This document shows positions 26,001 to 37,534 of a DNA stretch of 64,000 bases, in pieces. Every line of letters begins with the position of its first letter. Position 1 is the stretch's first letter. The notes under the pieces were generated by a model that searched no databases, was not told the DNA's origin, and worked only from the letters and a program-made list of their open reading frames with translations. The stretch spans positions 5,270,001 through 5,334,000 of the forward strand of contig NC_061147.1 of the NCBI RefSeq assembly GCF_905220365.1. Reading direction: 5' to 3'. The position numbers and the translations under genes were made by a program. Origin of the DNA: Vanessa cardui. Lineage: Eukaryota > Arthropoda > Insecta > Lepidoptera > Nymphalidae.

Positions 26001-29000
26001 GTGTGTAATGCTCACCATCTTGCGCGTGCTTGTCGTCGGGGCGGTCTCGCTGCGCCTGCAAAAGCTGCTGATGCAGACGCCGCTCGTAGACCTGGTGAAG
26101 ACCCGCATGCATCTCTTCTTTCGTGAACGATGCCTTTGGATCACCTGAAGTCATACCACGACATGTAATTGATTCCTTATTTATTACCTTTAAGTATACG
26201 ATACACCTAGCGACCTTACAGTTAATTTTGTCTCGATAATTATTTTAGTAGACAATTCAGGGAAATATGTCTTGGGTCACTGCCAAATATCATTTACATT
26301 CAGATCTGTTCGGTGGATAACACAAGTACACTATTTATAAGCGCGATGAACATTAATAGTTTATAGCCTATAATAATTACTACACAAATAATTAAGTATG
26401 TAAGATTTCTAGTAAACAAAATTATATTCTATTAAATAGAACACTTGTGCTAAATTTATAGTCATAATATTTGCTACAAGCAGATTTAAATGTACTGCCT
26501 ATTTAGCTAATTTAGTATTATTAATTAATATTTTTTTGTTGTTCGGTGTTATCAACCCTTCCTGGTATTCTGATCCTAATACATAGTGCTTTTTATTCTA
26601 CCATAATTTTTAACTCAGCTGATTCCTTGAAAAAAGTCTTATTCTAGAATTCGAAACACATGTATCGATTTTATGAAATAGGTTGCGACATCTAAGGATC
26701 ACGAGAGAGTAGCCAAGTCTAGCGCTATGCGCAGCTTCTCCTCCAGCTGTAAACGTCGCCGGGAGTAGAGATGTTCTCTGTACCCCTGGAACTCCTCTAG
26801 CTTGGAAGCTCATAATGGGTCAACCGTCGGGACGTCACGGTAGAATGCGTAAGCGATCCCGTGATGCCCCCCCTAGAGACGGAGTGGGTACCGCTGGTTT
26901 TTTAGTGGGTATTCCGGTGCCTTCAGCGCTGGCGAGCCCCACATACCCCCCCACAATACAACATCATGTGGGGGAAACGCGTAATGCGTTTTTCCAGCGA
27001 TAAAAAGTGTAGCCAAGTCTGGCAGTCGGTCGTCTGAAGTAGGGGTCACGGTACTCACCCAGCTCGTGAAGGTACATGCAGTCGGGCTTCGGGCAGGGCA
27101 TGTTCTTCATGAAGTTCGCGCAGTACTTGGTGGTCCCGAGCGAGCCCTTCAGCACGCGCCCGTCCAGCGTCACGTTGTTGACGCCCTGGATGGCGCGCAG
27201 AGCGTCCGCCGGCGACACGTACGTCACGTACGCCGACGCGGACGGACCCTGCGGCGTGACGGCGTGACGTCATACACACGTGCATGGAGATAAATTTGTT
27301 TGCAGGATACATTAATTGAAATGATTGCATTTAATTAACATTACGTTGTATTTTTTTAAATGTTAAAAAAGAGTATAGTACGACACAACTTAGATGTCGC
27401 ATCGGCAAAATTCGTGAAACCGATCACATCCGAATTGAGTACGCTATCCCAAATTATCAATATTTATTTCTCATGCGAATATGATCTTTGCACAAACGTA
27501 ATAACTTGTAATATCATATGACCTAATATATTCGTCAATTTGACGCGTCGATTTACATGCACTCGCTTTCTCTGACACGTGAATCTATAGCGACGAATAG
27601 CGTCTAATGGCGCGATAGGGAGCTATTTCTATTGGTCGTGTAAATCGGTAGTAATCGGTTTTATTTTCATTCCATTGCATTTTCCGATGCTACATCTAAT
27701 TTGTGTCGTATTATAAGTACTGAGTTCCTTGCCGGTTCTTCTCGGCAGAACCTACTTTCCGAACCGGTGGTAGCTTCACTTAATTGTAAAATGACGATTC
27801 AAAAGTGCTTGTAAAAGCTTACTTGAATAAAGTTTATTTTGATTTCGATTTTGATTGATTAGAGTCATCAGTTAAACATTGATCTCACCTGTGACCCTGC
27901 GTATGCAGTACTTTGGTTTATAACTACTTTGTGAATTTTTCCATATTTGCCAAAGTACTCTTGCCGCTTTAGGATCTGGAAATATAAGAATATATTGTTA
28001 TATGCGAGTTCTTATACAATAACAGAATAATCGGCGATATAAAAAATGGGTTTAAATTTGTGGGGAAAGAAAAAACATGTCAACAATAGTAGCTTCATGG
28101 CTTAAAATGTATGCTAGTAATAACTCTCAATATATATGTAATTAATATTTACATATTAATGTGCCGCTACAGAAATCTTTTAATGACAACATTAATTTAA
28201 AAATAAGGATATTTTTTTATTTTTACATAGAGACAATTTGTTTGGGAATTATATTAATTTCTGTCCAGTATTAAATTTACTATAGTCTGTTCGCGTTAAG
28301 AATGCAGTGAGTTGTCATTGTTTACCGGCCTGACTCCGCCCCCTTTGACCAATCAAATCTTTTCAAATTACAAAGTCAAGTTCACATTTACTTAATTATT
28401 AACTGATATTTTTATTTTTATAATTTAATAGCTACTAGATGACGTTATGTTAAAATATGTAAATTTCTACATCGCGATGGCAAGATTCGCAAACGATTGT
28501 ATATACCTAGTGTTAAGAATTTTGTTGATTAAACACCCCGATTCGATTTTTACTGTTATGTGTATTTTTTAAATTAATTATACTTAGTCTTTAAAACAAA
28601 TATAATTTGTTGGAATTTTAACACAAATATGCATACACCTTCACCCTGCTGTTAAAAAAGATTTGATTGGTCAGAACAAACTATAGTTACAACTCTCAAT
28701 ATATTGTAATTAATATTTACATATTAATGTGCAGCTACAAAAATCTTTTAATAAAAACATTAATTTAAAAATAAAAGTTTACCTTTTTTATATTTACATA
28801 GAGACATTTTTTTGGGAATTATATTAATTTCTGTCCAGGATTGAATTTACAAGTGACATTTTATAATGCTGAGGTCATACCTCGGGGTCGGCGAGGCGCA
28901 CGGGCAGGCCGACGACGAACACGAGGTTGTTCTGTACCACGCGAACGTTCGCAAGCGCTCGCCGAGACTCGAGAGTCTTGTTGCGTCGCTTCTGTTCGCG

Positions 29001-32000
29001 AGCTTTCTTCTCCGTCTTTATCGCGGCCACCTACAAAAACACATATTAAGAAACTTAATTTGTAAAAAAAATAGCCCTAATTTAATCAATCCAAAATATA
29101 TTATATATTATTTCATGGGTACGCCACTCTGAGGCCGAGTCGATTACCATTAGTTTTCTATGTTGTCTTGGATCTGGATGTTTGTGGTACCGTCGTTACT
29201 ACTGATTTCCATAACACAAGTGCTTCAGCTACTTACATTGGGATCAGAGTAATGTATGTGATGTTGTCTCATATTTATTTATTTATTATATTAGAACAAA
29301 TTTCTTCAGCTATTAAAAAAAAATCTTTAGCACCATTTTCTTATTATTATATTTTTTAAGTGTTATCTATTCAACAACTTGAATATAATAACAAAGTAAA
29401 TATAATTAAAAAAACCTTTAAATCGTTATCGATATGTCATTGAATAACATCAGACATGCCGCATTATTTATTTTCATGCAAATTACTATTCATGATTACT
29501 ATAATAGTATGTCAAAAAATCACGTCCTCGCTTTACTTAATTATGCTGGGATTATGAGGTTTTCCAAGCATATGAGATAACTTTATATGTACTATATGTA
29601 CCTGTTCTTGACTGAGAGGAGTGAAATCTGCCGGGTTTTCCGGATAGGCCTTCCGACACGCTGGACACAGGCCATTCTCGCCCTCCCGAATACGATTCCA
29701 GCAAAACCTGCATATCTGAAAGATAATATTGTTAAATTTTTTTAAATAATTCAATCATTATCATAAACATTTCAAGATAATACTGTTACAAAGTTATTTC
29801 TATATTTTATTTTTAAACATACATACATATATATTTTAATCAGTATAATTTGGCTAATAATTGTCAAGCAACAGTTTTAAAAATACAATTCAAAAGTGCT
29901 TTTAATAGCTTGCTTTTATTATCTGTCGCTCTTTCAACGGATTTACACCTTAAACTTGAATTAATTGTTGTAAAAAAAGACCACATCCTTCATTAATAAA
30001 TCAATATAATATTAACTATCATATATATATTATGTACTCCTGTATTAGTTAATTGAGTAGATATAGGGTAAAATCTTTAAGCTTGAATATATTAATAGGT
30101 TATATATTCCCAACCTTCTCCTTAATGGAAGAGGAGGCCTTATCCCAGCAGTGGAAAATTTACAGGCTGTTACTTTACTTATATTAATAGGAAAATAATC
30201 TCATCTCTTTCTCACTTATTATAAAAGGGATAAGTCTTTACCTCCCAGAGATTTTCTTCAACCAAATCAACATATGAATGTATATGAAATTGTTAATATA
30301 TTATGATAATAAACATAACTCACTTGATAACCACATGTGCACGGATAGAAGTGGAGATCGTCCACTTCCAAGGGTTCCATACACAGGGGACATTCCACCT
30401 GAAATCAAAAAAACATATTATGAATAAACAACATAGTATCACAAAACATAAGTGTCCAAAAAAATTACAATTTACACAGATTTCTTAAAGACAGTTCTTA
30501 AAACCTTCCTCGAAAAGACCATAAGGAAAGTAATCTGAATAGACGGAGGAGACAGGGTTACCACTACACTCAGAGACTTGGTTAAATGTACATATATAAT
30601 GCTATTTGCTTCAGTATTTTATAATATAACATAAAATAGCAATTAATTTTATATTATCTATTCTATTCATACAGGTTATATTAGTAGTTGCTAGAGTAAT
30701 TAGTTAATGTTTTATTATATTCTGTGCATGCATTAGAGGAACATAAAAATACATGAACTTCTATGATATTTATTATTTACTATTTTTAAGTTTTAAATTT
30801 ATATTAACTGACGAAACAAACTCGCGACGATAAAAATATTAAAAATGTCATTCCGATTATATTTTCTAGTGAATAATTAAAGTCACATTAAGGCTAGTAC
30901 GTACATATATTCGTTTCGCGAATAACAATTTACTTAATGACGTAGCCTAAGTGATTCTAAACTCTTGATAGAAATTTAATTCTACTACAATGTGTTTCAC
31001 CTTAAAAGGATGGAGGTCAGGCGGAAATCATATAAAGACATGACAAAAGCCGAGAAAACGTTTAAAAGAAAGTGTTATTATTAGCAAGATGTATAGCTTT
31101 GTTAGAAAATCTATACATATAATAAAATTGGAGTGTCTCTTTGTAATATTAAAATAGCCCTTTTTTACTCAACGCATATGTATGTATAGTGTTTACACGA
31201 TACAAAATAACATTTTTTACAATTTTGTCTATCTGATTGTTCCGGCTAATCTCTGGAACGGCTGGACCGATTTTGACTGGACTTTCACTGGCAGATGACT
31301 GATATAACAAGGAGTAAATTAGGCTACAACGATATTTATTTTTGTTAAATTCAAACGCGTACATAGGCGCGGGCACAGCTAGTATTGAATAAAAATTGAA
31401 AAACTTAAGACTGTCTCTTTATAATATGTAGACTAACAACATTAAATTAATGTTAGTGCAATAATGTTACTCAGAGATAATACAATTTAAAAATACACTG
31501 TATATAATTATATGGACATTAAAATTAATTTGTGTCTTACATTTTACAATTAAAATAATATATAAAAATTAATTCACTTCATACACGTAATTTATGTGAA
31601 TATTTGAATAAATTAAAAGAATGACAACAAATCATTAATAAAATACTAACTTAATAATTACAAAATAATTAGTAAAACCTATTTTGTTTACAACATGTCT
31701 TGTTTAGGCCACACCCACCAATCACAACTTGTAATCTTTATGGATACCTCATTAATATTAATGGTTCAGTTCAAATACAGTTAGGTGTATTTATTACTTT
31801 ATCTATTGACCCAGTTTAGACGAAAAACCAAAAAATACTAATGCAATTTCAAGCACACTGTCATTAAAACAGCCTGCACAATATTGCAAAGGCTTCCTGC
31901 CTCCTAATAAGGAAAAAAAGGGAAACTACTCAATCACATTCCTCTGTTATTAATATAATAACTATATAGAAATCTTTAAATTTTGTTCCAATATCCTCGC

Positions 32001-32961
32001 AATGGATAACAAAATATACCATAAAGATATTGTATCCAATTTTTATACATTTCGGAAACTATTTTGTTGAATATACCATTGTTTTGCAGTGAGCTATGTC
32101 ACACTAAAGTCTTATATTAGAAGTAATGAAAACATTCCATAATTCTATAAATATAGGTTGATATGATGTGACAACTAGCAAGAGCATTTCAAAGAACGAT
32201 TGTCATCAAGTAAATGTCTGGATGTTGTAGTTTGTAGAGTGTATCTGACTCTACTCCATAAATGCAGGCTTTTCAGCTGCTTATATATATTACTTTACAA
32301 ATATACAATATACCAACGAAAAACTTAACTACTCGGACTGTTAAAATTTTTAGTAATGACTTTCAGTTCAATAAATATAAGAAATATGAGAATGTAAGCA
32401 CATTATTTTTGTACCAATCAAACAATCTATAAGGCCATGTACTCATATCATATTACAAGAAATCAATCACCAACACTTCAAACCATAAATGTATAGATCA
32501 CACCTCTAATCCGTAGCTTAAGTAAAGAGTATTAGACCATAGAAATGTAAACAAAAAATACATGAATAACTCCTCCACATCACAAGTTAATTTGTTAGTA
32601 ATTTTATTTTTAAATTTACATGTTAAATAATCCCTTTCCTTATTATATACCAAAACCTTTTCCAAAACATGCAACTCTTGGAAAAGTTTTAGTTTTATAT
32701 TGGTTTAGTTCATTTTCAGTTAAGGAATACAAAACAATGGCTCCTCATTTATTACTAAAGATGTAGTAGTTAAATTGTTATCATCATAAAAAGTCATTAG
32801 AATGGTTATAATACATAGCCTATAAAGCAATTACAGACAATTAAATTATACATTATTAATAGTATTCAAAAATTGATTGATTGATCAAGAATTGATTATG
32901 CTTATGATTTAATATCTATAGAAATTACCTGCTCTTCTCCACTCTGATTCAACACTGACAT
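20018..32961 (-). CDS. CNOT4: CCR4-NOT subunit 4, E3 ubiquitin ligase, 16 coding exons
   Basis: RING-type ubiquitin ligase of the CCR4-NOT mRNA-decay and co-translational quality-control machinery. Exons 5' to 3': 32929-32961, 30324-30398, 29602-29715, 28881-29030, 27889-27975, 27059-27248, 26016-26144, 25343-25384, 25186-25255, 24613-24779, 23685-24458, 23224-23531, 22856-23025, 21929-22105, 20866-20969, 20018-20322. All phases agree, giving 964 residues. C4C4 RING with cysteines at 14, 17, 31, 33, 38, 41, 53 and 56; RRM from about 109 (NLVFVVGL); CCCH finger CANFMKNMPCPKPDCMYLH. A Gln/Ser-rich linker follows, then DLDFDPFKETQKAF near residue 800 and a Pro/Gln-rich C-terminus. The first coding exon is open upstream of the ATG (VKEARVCSH...), but starting at ATG 32961 places the RING as in human. 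Confidence 0.97.
21603..21900 (+). mobile_element. SINE B: full-length tRNA-headed SINE in a CNOT4 intron
   Basis: Pol III head with an A box in TGGCCCAGTGGTTAGAA (from 21612) and a B box GGTTCAAACCC at 21655-21665. The body runs through GGTGAAGGAAAAC, GAGGAAACCTGCATGTG and GGAGGAGGCCTTTAGCCC, and ends in an ACTTT-repeat tail. The tail ends less than 30 bases from the donor of the CNOT4 exon at 21929-22105. At least six copies or fragments occur in the window. Confidence 0.9.
25949..25988 (+). repeat. Short minisatellite, 7-base unit
   Basis: Unit GACAGGT repeated about four times beside the CNOT4 exon at 26016-26144. Confidence 0.7.
26721..27008 (+). mobile_element. Short retroposon with 12-base target duplication in a CNOT4 intron
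   Basis: The same 12 bases GTAGCCAAGTCT flank the insert at 26709-26720 and 27009-27020. The insert ends GATAAAAAGT, an A-rich 3' end. Part of it (26815-27003) reads GRHGRMRKRSRD and GVGTAGFLVGIPVP on plus, resembling the terminal region of a non-LTR element. It ends 50 bases from the donor of the CNOT4 exon at 27059-27248. Confidence 0.75.
27349..27855 (+). repeat. LINE 3'-tail repeat, split by a MITE
   Basis: Second copy of the repeat at 2555-2712: AAATGTTAAAAAAGAG lies left of the MITE, and GTACTGAGTTCCTTGCCGG through TTCAAAAGTGCTTGTAAAAG to a GATTTCGATTTTGATT tail lies right of it. Confidence 0.85.
27376..27713. mobile_element. TA-target MITE, copy 1
   Basis: About 338 bases with terminal inverted repeats of roughly 20 bases (TAGTACGACACAA... 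at the left, ...TTGTGTCGTATTA at the right) flanked by TA on both sides (27374-27375 and 27714-27715). No coding capacity. TA duplication suggests Tc1/mariner mobilisation. A second copy lies at 40432-40769. Confidence 0.9.
28122..28850. repeat. Pair of 160-base direct repeats flanking a 410-base segment with inverted ends
   Basis: 28122-28280 and 28691-28850 are close direct copies (CTCTCAATATAT ... ATATTAATTTCTGTCCAG). Between them, 28281-28690 has complementary ends (TATAGTCTGTTC and GAACAAACTATA) plus GACCAATCAAATCTTTT paired with AAAAGATTTGATTGGTC. Either a transposon with duplicated flank or an unusual composite. Confidence 0.8.
29118..29285 (+). mobile_element. SINE C, 5'-truncated copy in a CNOT4 intron
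   Basis: Begins TGGGTACGCCACTCTGAGGC and runs through TAGTTTTCTATGTTGTCTTG to ATGTTGTCTCATATTTATT. It lacks the A box and most of the B box present in the full copy at 43428-43668. Confidence 0.85.
30103..30180 (+). mobile_element. SINE B, 3' end only
   Basis: CCAACCTTCTCC through GAGGAGGCCTTATCCCAGCA to TTACAGGCTGTTACTTTACTT, in a CNOT4 intron. Confidence 0.75.
31110..31382 (+). mobile_element. Helitron-like non-autonomous element, TC...CTAG ends
   Basis: Starts TCTATACATATAATAAAATT and ends ACAGCTAG, sitting between a host A and T as Helitrons do. A 5'-shortened sister is at 44467-44743. Internal text GGAACGGCTGGACCGATTTT is shared. Helitron class is inferred from the ends and lack of duplication. 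It lies in the large CNOT4 intron. Confidence 0.65.
31383..32928. other. Remainder of the large CNOT4 intron 1
   Basis: AT-rich sequence. I see no further exon or recognised repeat. Confidence 0.5.
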
Positions 32962-34799
32962 CCTAGCCCTAAGAGCTAAATGTTCTGTACTTCTCAGTAT
33001 ATGTGAACAAACCCGTGCCTCTTTTACCTGAAATAAAACAATAGATTTATAAATTGTACTTATATTAGTATTTTAATTATTTAGGAACCCCTATTTATAA
33101 AGAATTTGGCAATTCAACAGATTTTATCTGTAAACTCTTTCATATATATGATTTAAGCGAGAGAAACAAAAATATTTACTAGTTTTAAGACATTTATCAT
33201 TTGGAAATACTGAGTGATTACATGCAAATAAATCCTTAGTATATTGCGAGAGAATGTAAGGTATTTGATGAGATGTAATCAAAGCTTCAATGATATGTTA
33301 TGTAAGTAATATTAGAAAGGCATGTATGTGACTAGGTGGTTAGCATTTAGAATTGTTATTGTTAATCATGGTATATATTGTTCAAATTTCAGTAAAACAA
33401 TTTACAAATTTCGTATACAATTCAAAAATACACATAACTCATAAAACACTTAAGGATGAGATATTTTGTTTATTACTGTGGGACATAATTTACATATATT
33501 ATATTTGACATCTAAAAGAGATGATCGGATCAATTTCTGAATTAATAAAACAGATAAAAAATAGCCAGAAGACTTGATACAATACACCAATCAAATTACT
33601 CTTTAATATCCTCATATATTAGTGTACTTGGATAACGGATTAAAAAAAAATGTTTATGTGTAGTTTCTTTAACATTCAGGAACATTAAAGTATAGTATTC
33701 TATACTAATATAAATAATTCTCTCTCATAATGTGTATTTGATATTTAAAAATACAGACGAATTGATAACCTCCTCCTTTTGGAAGTCGGTTGAAAAAATT
33801 AAACCATGGAAAATAGGGCCCTTTTTATAATATTCACAAGTGGTCCTCTCTAAAATATTGGTAAATTGGTTACAATTTAAAACATAAAGAATGAACGACT
33901 AAAAAATTAAATTCTACAAAATACACTCAATCTAACATATTTTTAAATACATTTCCTAAACTAATTAAATCAAAATCATTATAGTAAAAATCTATTTAAT
34001 TGTATTATAATTATCATTTTTTTACATCTTGAATGATTAGCTTTTTATGTTAAAAATGATAAGTATTATGTTGTTTATAACAGTTTTATTTGTTTAGGTG
34101 AAAGTTACTGCGTATGAATTACAATAAGTTATCAAAACACTAAAATAACATATAAGCAAGGACATGGAGAATTATTTAAATATATTATTGTTTTTATATA
34201 ATGTACTTTGTTTATGAATGAATCACAATAGATTCACAGAACAATAAAGTACTTTACCATTTAGATAGTTTTCATAGGAAATAGCATATAATGTAAGTCC
34301 TATAAAAACAATGTATCATAATATTATTGAAGATATTTTATTACCCAAAGCTTGAATATGACTTTAAGTAAAAGTAAACAGTATAAGTAGGTTTTTAGTA
34401 ATAACTTGGAAAGATAAAGTGATTGCAACAATGACTCAACCTAGCTTTGACAAGTTCATAATTTGACATTTCACAGTGGAAAAAACAATTCAATTCACTA
34501 TATCTACGTAGGTCTGGAAATAAACTAAAATACTCAATCACTCATAGAAACAGCAAAATAATAATGCATAACACTAGTATACGGTTTACGTAGCATTTTA
34601 TGTACCTACTATTACGCTAAAGTACGTCCGCCAGCTGCCATTCAAAAGAATATGTGGCATAAGTCAAACTTTCATTTCGTACAAGGATGCACTAAAAATA
34701 ATTATAAACACTCGAGGCACTATACAAATCATTTAGAACCATTTACTCAATAATAACGTCGACCGATTCCATTTTTGGAGAAAATAAATCGATGTTTAC

Positions 34800-34900
34800 C
34801 TTACGTCTCCTCTCAATGCAAATCTTTTTCTATTGCAGAATCAAGACTGCTAACCCTTCCGCTAGAGTCGTAGATGAATCCTCTAGAATGGGCCTATATT
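34800..34900 (-). other. Candidate 5' UTR exon or promoter zone of CNOT4
   Basis: On minus, GACGTAAG|GTAAAC at about 34800 is a usable donor, and the exon holding the CNOT4 ATG has an acceptor at 33028-33030 (TTTCAG). Upper boundary unknown. Inference only. Confidence 0.25.
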
Positions 34901-37471
34901 GCGGTTCACGATTCAATTTAAATTAAAATGCAAAGCTGAAATAAATACAACTGTCCCGAAGATATTTTCTGCGAGTTACTATACATTTGTTTTATGAAAT
35001 GGCCTAATCTTTTACAAGATTCCGTTCTGTGGTTCCATAGACAATTCATTTGCTTTTTAATTTTGAATAATGAATGAGTATTTTATAAATTGTAATAAAA
35101 TAATAAAAATACAAAAATATATTGTAATTCTAAATAATTATTTGTTCACGATTTTATAGAAAGTTTTAATTATTGTGTTCAACAAAAAAATATTTCATAT
35201 GGCAATTGTTTCTGTCATTTACACAGATGCAATAGATGTTTTACGGTTACTGAGTTGTTCTTTACGATATTTTATATGCTCAATATAAAATATCTTTTTA
35301 CAAAAAATATTATTTTATTTATAGAACAATGGCTGCTGTTTAGTTATATCTGAATCAAGTACCTTGCAAATTATTTAATAATTAATTATTTTAATGACAA
35401 TATATTATTATGCGAATTAAAGGTACGGTACCGTAAATTATAATCTTTATAAAAATATTTGATTACATAACTATTGTTATATCCGGCAATATTTGCATCG
35501 ATGAGATAACGAGAGCAATTATTCAAAATAAATAAATCAGAGTATCCAAGTGTTTTTATAAAAAGGATAAGTTCATTTTATTGATTTCAGTATATTTTAA
35601 TAAATTAAATTATTATCAAATTCTAGTTAGAAATTACTTTTAAGTTATTTTATTATTTTTATATAAAATGGTATTTTTATTATTTTTTGTCGTTATTTGG
35701 ATAAATGAAACATGAGTTTACAAGCATATTATATATTTTTTTTATAATAATTAAGAATAAATTCTTACATCACGAGTTATAAAATAAATACATTTATTGC
35801 CTTAAATTAAGTCCAAAAGTACTCTGTACAATTATTGTTAGCGATGTACAAACGAGAACGACAAGTAAAAAATGTCCAAAAAAAAAACAAAAAATAAAAG
35901 GGCCTTATCATGAAGTAAGTTAAGTTTCCACAATACTCTGTGACAAATCTACGAACAACTTAACAAATTGTGTCAGAATCACAACCAATAGTTTGCATCT
36001 TAATTTCATCTCTTAATTTATTTTAATATTACACAAACTATTTTATATCATTGCTCTTCACTTAAACCTAAAACAAGAACCATTCTTTACCTTACATTAT
36101 AATTACAATTAAATTAAGACTATCTAATTTCTAGCGGGTGTTTCTTACTGGACTGTTGTGCTTTACTCTCGCAAGATTGCCACGCCCTTTTCTTAAGGTA
36201 GTAATAATATTAACATGCAACGTCAATCAACTATAAATAGATATTTTGTGCTATTTTTACTGTTCTACATGTAAAATAAACATATTCACAAGTTAGGCTT
36301 ATATTCCCGATAAGGAAAAACGATGTGTCGAGTGTCGTTGCATGTTTATATTGTGTATTTAACATTTAATCTCATAAGGATTTCAGATTTTGTGAGCAAA
36401 CTATGCGCGTGTGCTCGGGGTTCATCGCTTCGTAAAAAAAGGCATTACAAAAGGCCACTGTGACATCCACAATGTGCTAACTAGCCTAGCATTATTACAT
36501 GCCCTATGTACTATAAGGTGTAGCATTACAAATTATATTGGCATTGTTCAATGAAATAATAAAATAAATAAGACAGTTTAAAATATCACGAAAAAAAAAA
36601 ATTCATGTGGCAAATAATATGGCATCAGAATTTAAGTACTTTGATAAAAAGTAAAGGCTTACTTGAACTTGTTTATTTTTCACAAGAAAACAAATTACTT
36701 GTAACCTCTAACGTGAACGTAATTAAATAAAAGAATATTACGCTTGAGTTAATAGATATGGAAGACAGAAAAACATTGCTATCAGATCAAAACGAATTAA
36801 ATATTCATTAAAACAATAAACTAGTACATTAACTTCCAGGTGCTATACTGGCCACTTAGCCAAAATAATTAAATTAAACCAATTTCCCTACAAAGAAAAT
36901 CTAAACCTAAGATGGACAAATAATATTGTAACATAACAATTATGTACTTCCGTGTAATTCAAGGTGACCAAGCTGTGGACTCAACGGTTACACATACACT
37001 TTAACACAGGGTCAGGCATTAATTTCAAAATTGACTAGATATCTGTGTGCATAGGAATCATATATAAAAAAATAGCTAAGTAAAGGAACCAATACACTGA
37101 AATTCTGGCATGTCTGTTTATAAAAAAAAAATATATAAAACTATATTATTGCCATATGCAAAAATATGCCTAAACTGTACTTTAAATTATGTAGACTACA
37201 CGTTAACACATCTAAATTTGTACAATTTGTACAAACTTCCGCATACGCTAAAATAAAACTCGTACTCAGTCAAGAAATCTAGATCGTCGAACTTAAGCGA
37301 AATCAGTATGCTATTAGACCTAACGAAATTAGTACACGAAACTCGATCTCCCGGTATCGAAAAAATCTCACAATAATACACGGACTAACTAAGGACACTA
37401 ACGAAATAATTTGATCTCTCGTTTCACTGGCGTATTATCAATACATTAAGTACGTTCGCAAAGTCGCCTCC

Positions 37472-37488
37472 GGGGGGGGGGGGGGGGG
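37472..37488 (+). repeat. 17-base poly-G tract beside the legless stop codon
   Basis: Uninterrupted G on plus (C on the transcribed strand), 46 bases past the legless stop. Confidence 0.95.
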
Positions 37489-37534
37489 ATCAGCATCGGG
37501 CGGGCCGCACGCAGCGGGGCGGGGCGGCCGGTCA

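Larger units (their letters stand above)
33028..37534. other. Intergenic DNA and probable long legless 3' UTR
   Basis: No coding frame of note. The portion just below 37535 is downstream of the legless stop codon and probably transcribed as 3' UTR, including the 17-base G run at 37472-37488. The remainder up to the CNOT4 5' side is AT-rich and featureless apart from the candidate splice donor near 34800. Confidence 0.45.

Noticed and set aside
26815..27003. Small plus-strand protein with GRHGRMRKRSRD
   Set aside because: Lies wholly inside a retroposon bounded by a 12-base target duplication; treated as element remnant.
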